Assembly (NCBI RefSeq): GCF_037975245.1
Contig: NC_092567.1
Coordinates: 9,616,714-9,680,713, forward strand
Direction: 5' to 3'
Source of the DNA: Apostichopus japonicus
Lineage: Eukaryota > Echinodermata > Holothuroidea > Aspidochirotida > Stichopodidae
Length of the DNA: 64,000 bases
The first letter of the stretch is position 1; each line of letters opens with the position of its first letter. Shown one piece after another: positions 62,039 through 64,000 of the stretch. The position numbers and the translations under genes are program-made. Under the pieces are notes generated by a model, which searched no databases, had not been told where the DNA came from, and saw nothing but the letters and a program-made list of their open reading frames with translations.

Positions 62039-62400
62039 CATAGGCGTAGGAGCCCAATTGATTTGGGGGAAGGGGTTGTAACGACTTGCCCGAAAGATAT
62101 AACCAAAATTTTTCGCGCGCTAAGCGCGTTCCACATGTCTATGTGCATATCATATAGACATGCATCGATTTTTAAATCGCATACAATGAACATACAATCA
62201 TGTCCGTCTTATTACCCTTCCATATTGGTTAGAGTTATTTGGAAGTCGTTACAATATTAATGATAATAATAATATAAGTTTAACTACTGAAAAAACACAT
62301 TGCAAATTATCTTTCTTTCAGTAAGTGCCTGAAAAATTATCAGCATTTTGCCCGAAATTTCACAAAAATATTTGGTTAGGGTTGGTGGGAGGGGGGCTAA
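62039..62400 (+). mobile_element. B-family element fragment
   Basis: CATAGGCGTAGGAGCCCAAT, the TGTAACGACTTGCCCGAAA block, TTTTTCGCGCGCTAAGCGCG and TTCTTTCAGTAAGTGCC follow the order of B2 (34958). The right terminus CCTACGCCTATG is not found, so this copy is truncated. Confidence 0.75.
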
Positions 62401-63230
62401 TAAATTTGTGAAATGAGTGCCAGTGGGTACAAATGTATCGAAAAATAGTTCGGAACAAAAGTGCAGTCGCGAAAGATTGGGTGTCTGACACTGACCGTAT
62501 CGTAGACGAGTAGCGCGATGGTGGGTGGGTGGGTGGGGGGGGGGGGTACAAAGCAGCAGTCGGCATTTTCTGGCTTCAAAACCCATCCAGTTGGATTTTC
62601 AGCCACTACACGCTCCCCCCCCCCTCCCCCGCCCCCTCTCCATCATCAGGCCTTAGCTACGTTGCTGGGTACACGGTGGTTACATAATACGCTCCGACCA
62701 GAATTCACCCTATAACCAGATGCAGATCCACCTAGCAACCGAGGTAACTTGCGTGAGTACTCCAACGAACAACCACTGATATGTTTGGATGCCTTCATCA
62801 CTTTAGCCACCACTCACATGGGTCCTATTCTAAGTCTGACGATACATGCGCATGTGTGAGGTCCTGAAAACATATAAAAGTGGTTTGTCTTGCCATCCTT
62901 GTTTCAAATTTCATAGAAATGTATTCTCTTAGACCTAGCAAAACATTTAAACTGACACAGTCCCATTGGGAGTGTGTCACGGGTGGTATTAAAAGTCATT
63001 GGTGGTCTAACATGCTGGCGTAGGACGACTTTTGGCCAAATTTGCGCTAAGCTCACTATACGAACTCGGATCTGGGCTGTGCCTAACTAGTTAGTTATTT
63101 AAATTATTAATAATGGCGTATGAGGAAATGCACCAATTTTGTGGTATGGCTCCCAGGACGGCAAGTCGAGAAACTCACATGCAGTCGCGGCGGATAGCTT
63201 CCTTCGCCTATATGTCCGGGACATTTGGGA
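62401..63230. other. Non-coding stretch with G and C runs
   Basis: G-run GGGTGGGTGGGTGGGGGG near 62523 and a C-run near 62610 could form quadruplexes. Open frames across them are Pro/Gly-rich artefacts. No gene is recognised. Confidence 0.4.
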
Positions 63231-63246
63231 CATCGTTCCTACAGGC

Positions 63247-63547
63247 CAGGGGTGGGCAACTACGGCCCGCAGGCCAGTGATTTTTTACATCATCACAAAA
63301 AATGAACTAGCTGCCTAGAATTTATCTGCGCTTATGATGTTGTCAGGTAGGTCTATTATCACCATTAATTAGCAACTGGACTGCATTGACATTATGTTTT
63401 TGTGAATACAGATTAGTACACACACCTATTGCTTGAACGTCCCCGGAAGCAAAGGTTTGAAATCAACAGCAGGTCGTTGGTTAGGTGCGGCCCTGTCTTT
63501 CGCTTCTAAAATCTGGCCCATTCATTCAAAAAGGTAGCCCACCCCTG
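63247..63547. mobile_element. hAT MITE (301 bp) with CAGGGGTGGGCAA ends
   Basis: Starts CAGGGGTGGGCAACTACGGC and ends AAAGGTAGCCCACCCCTG. The flanks CTACAGGC and CTATAGGC match at 7 of 8. The CAGGGGTGGGCAA...GGCCC terminus is the classic animal hAT (Charlie-like) end. It is non-coding. Confidence 0.9.
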
Positions 63548-63887
63548 CTATAGGCCTATATCTGAGGCCCTGGGGTCATTCCTTGACCGACTTGGTGCAA
63601 TATAATGTGCCCATTTCGAAGTAAATGTATTCACAGATTGTTAGTTGCCATGGGTTTGAACAATTGAGGGGTATTCTATCCTGAAACATATGGCAAAATG
63701 GGGCTGGGGTTCCAGTTCGCCGCATCATTTGTCAACTTGCACCGGGTTCTAATGTTCATGTCAATTGGAATCACTAATAAAATAAATAATCCACCAAAAA
63801 TGAAGGTCGCATGAACTTTATTGCAGATTTCCTGAGTGACGAATTTGTAATTTTTTCACCCGAAATCACGCAACTAGATGGCTGCTA

Positions 63888-63985
63888 TCCAGCCATCTCC
63901 AGCGATCTGACAGGTATTGAAATCTGAAATTTGCTTGGTACGCTGCGCGCCAACCGATAGTGGCGCTCCGCTTAGATAGTACTAA
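63888..63985 (+). repeat. Module M copy at right edge
   Basis: AGCCATCTCCAGCGATCTGA, then TTGCTTGGTACGCTGCGCGCC and TGGCGCTCCGCTTAGATAGT. The element that contains it continues past the window. Confidence 0.75.
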
Positions 63986-64000
63986 CGGCCGGAATACTCG

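Overview
The window looks like nuclear DNA from a marine invertebrate, probably a deuterostome such as an echinoderm or hemichordate. The reasons are intron-rich genes on an AT-rich background, one lamin-type intermediate filament gene and one RASSF7/8-type gene, and a repeat load of CR1/L2, RTE, L1-like and Penelope-like relics, many short hAT-like elements, a tRNA-derived SINE and satellites. The species cannot be named from the sequence alone.

Two host genes are supported, both on the minus strand. From 1298 to 8402 there are six exons giving the first 303 codons of an intermediate filament protein whose rod has the long lamin-type coil 1B. Its remaining exons lie beyond the left edge. From 49412 to 53011 there is a complete two-exon coding region of 656 codons for an N-terminal-type Ras-association (RASSF7/8-like) scaffold protein. 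All splice junctions keep phase and use GT/AG.

Nearly everything else is repetitive. At 145-812 lies a 21-bp minisatellite. Introns of the filament gene hold a CR1/L2 relic, a hammerhead-like motif and a dispersed monomer family. From 12 to 25 kb there is a chain of hAT-like elements, many with exact 8-bp (some 5-bp) target duplications, nested in one another, with a Penelope-like reverse transcriptase relic and an RTE endonuclease relic. From 25.2 to 28.3 kb there is a 22-bp satellite with higher-order structure. From 32.1 to 38.1 kb there is a four-level nest of non-autonomous elements in which one composite element has inserted into its own relative. At 39.4-41.2 kb there is another hAT-like element, a second hammerhead-like motif and an L1-like relic. 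From 42 to 49 kb there are diverged monomers of about 140 bp and a LINE 3' end. Right of the RASSF gene come unique-looking DNA, a 1.16-kb foldback element, the same 22-bp satellite in the opposite orientation, a broken hAT transposase tail and further short hAT copies.

Ordinary biology predominates. The most unusual material is the repeat architecture: self-nesting of a composite element, two short hairpin modules shared by element families with unrelated ends, terminal repeats built from tandem 22-mers, and two hammerhead-like motifs. Most open frames inside the satellites are artefacts of repeats without stop codons. No intact transposase or reverse transcriptase is visible.
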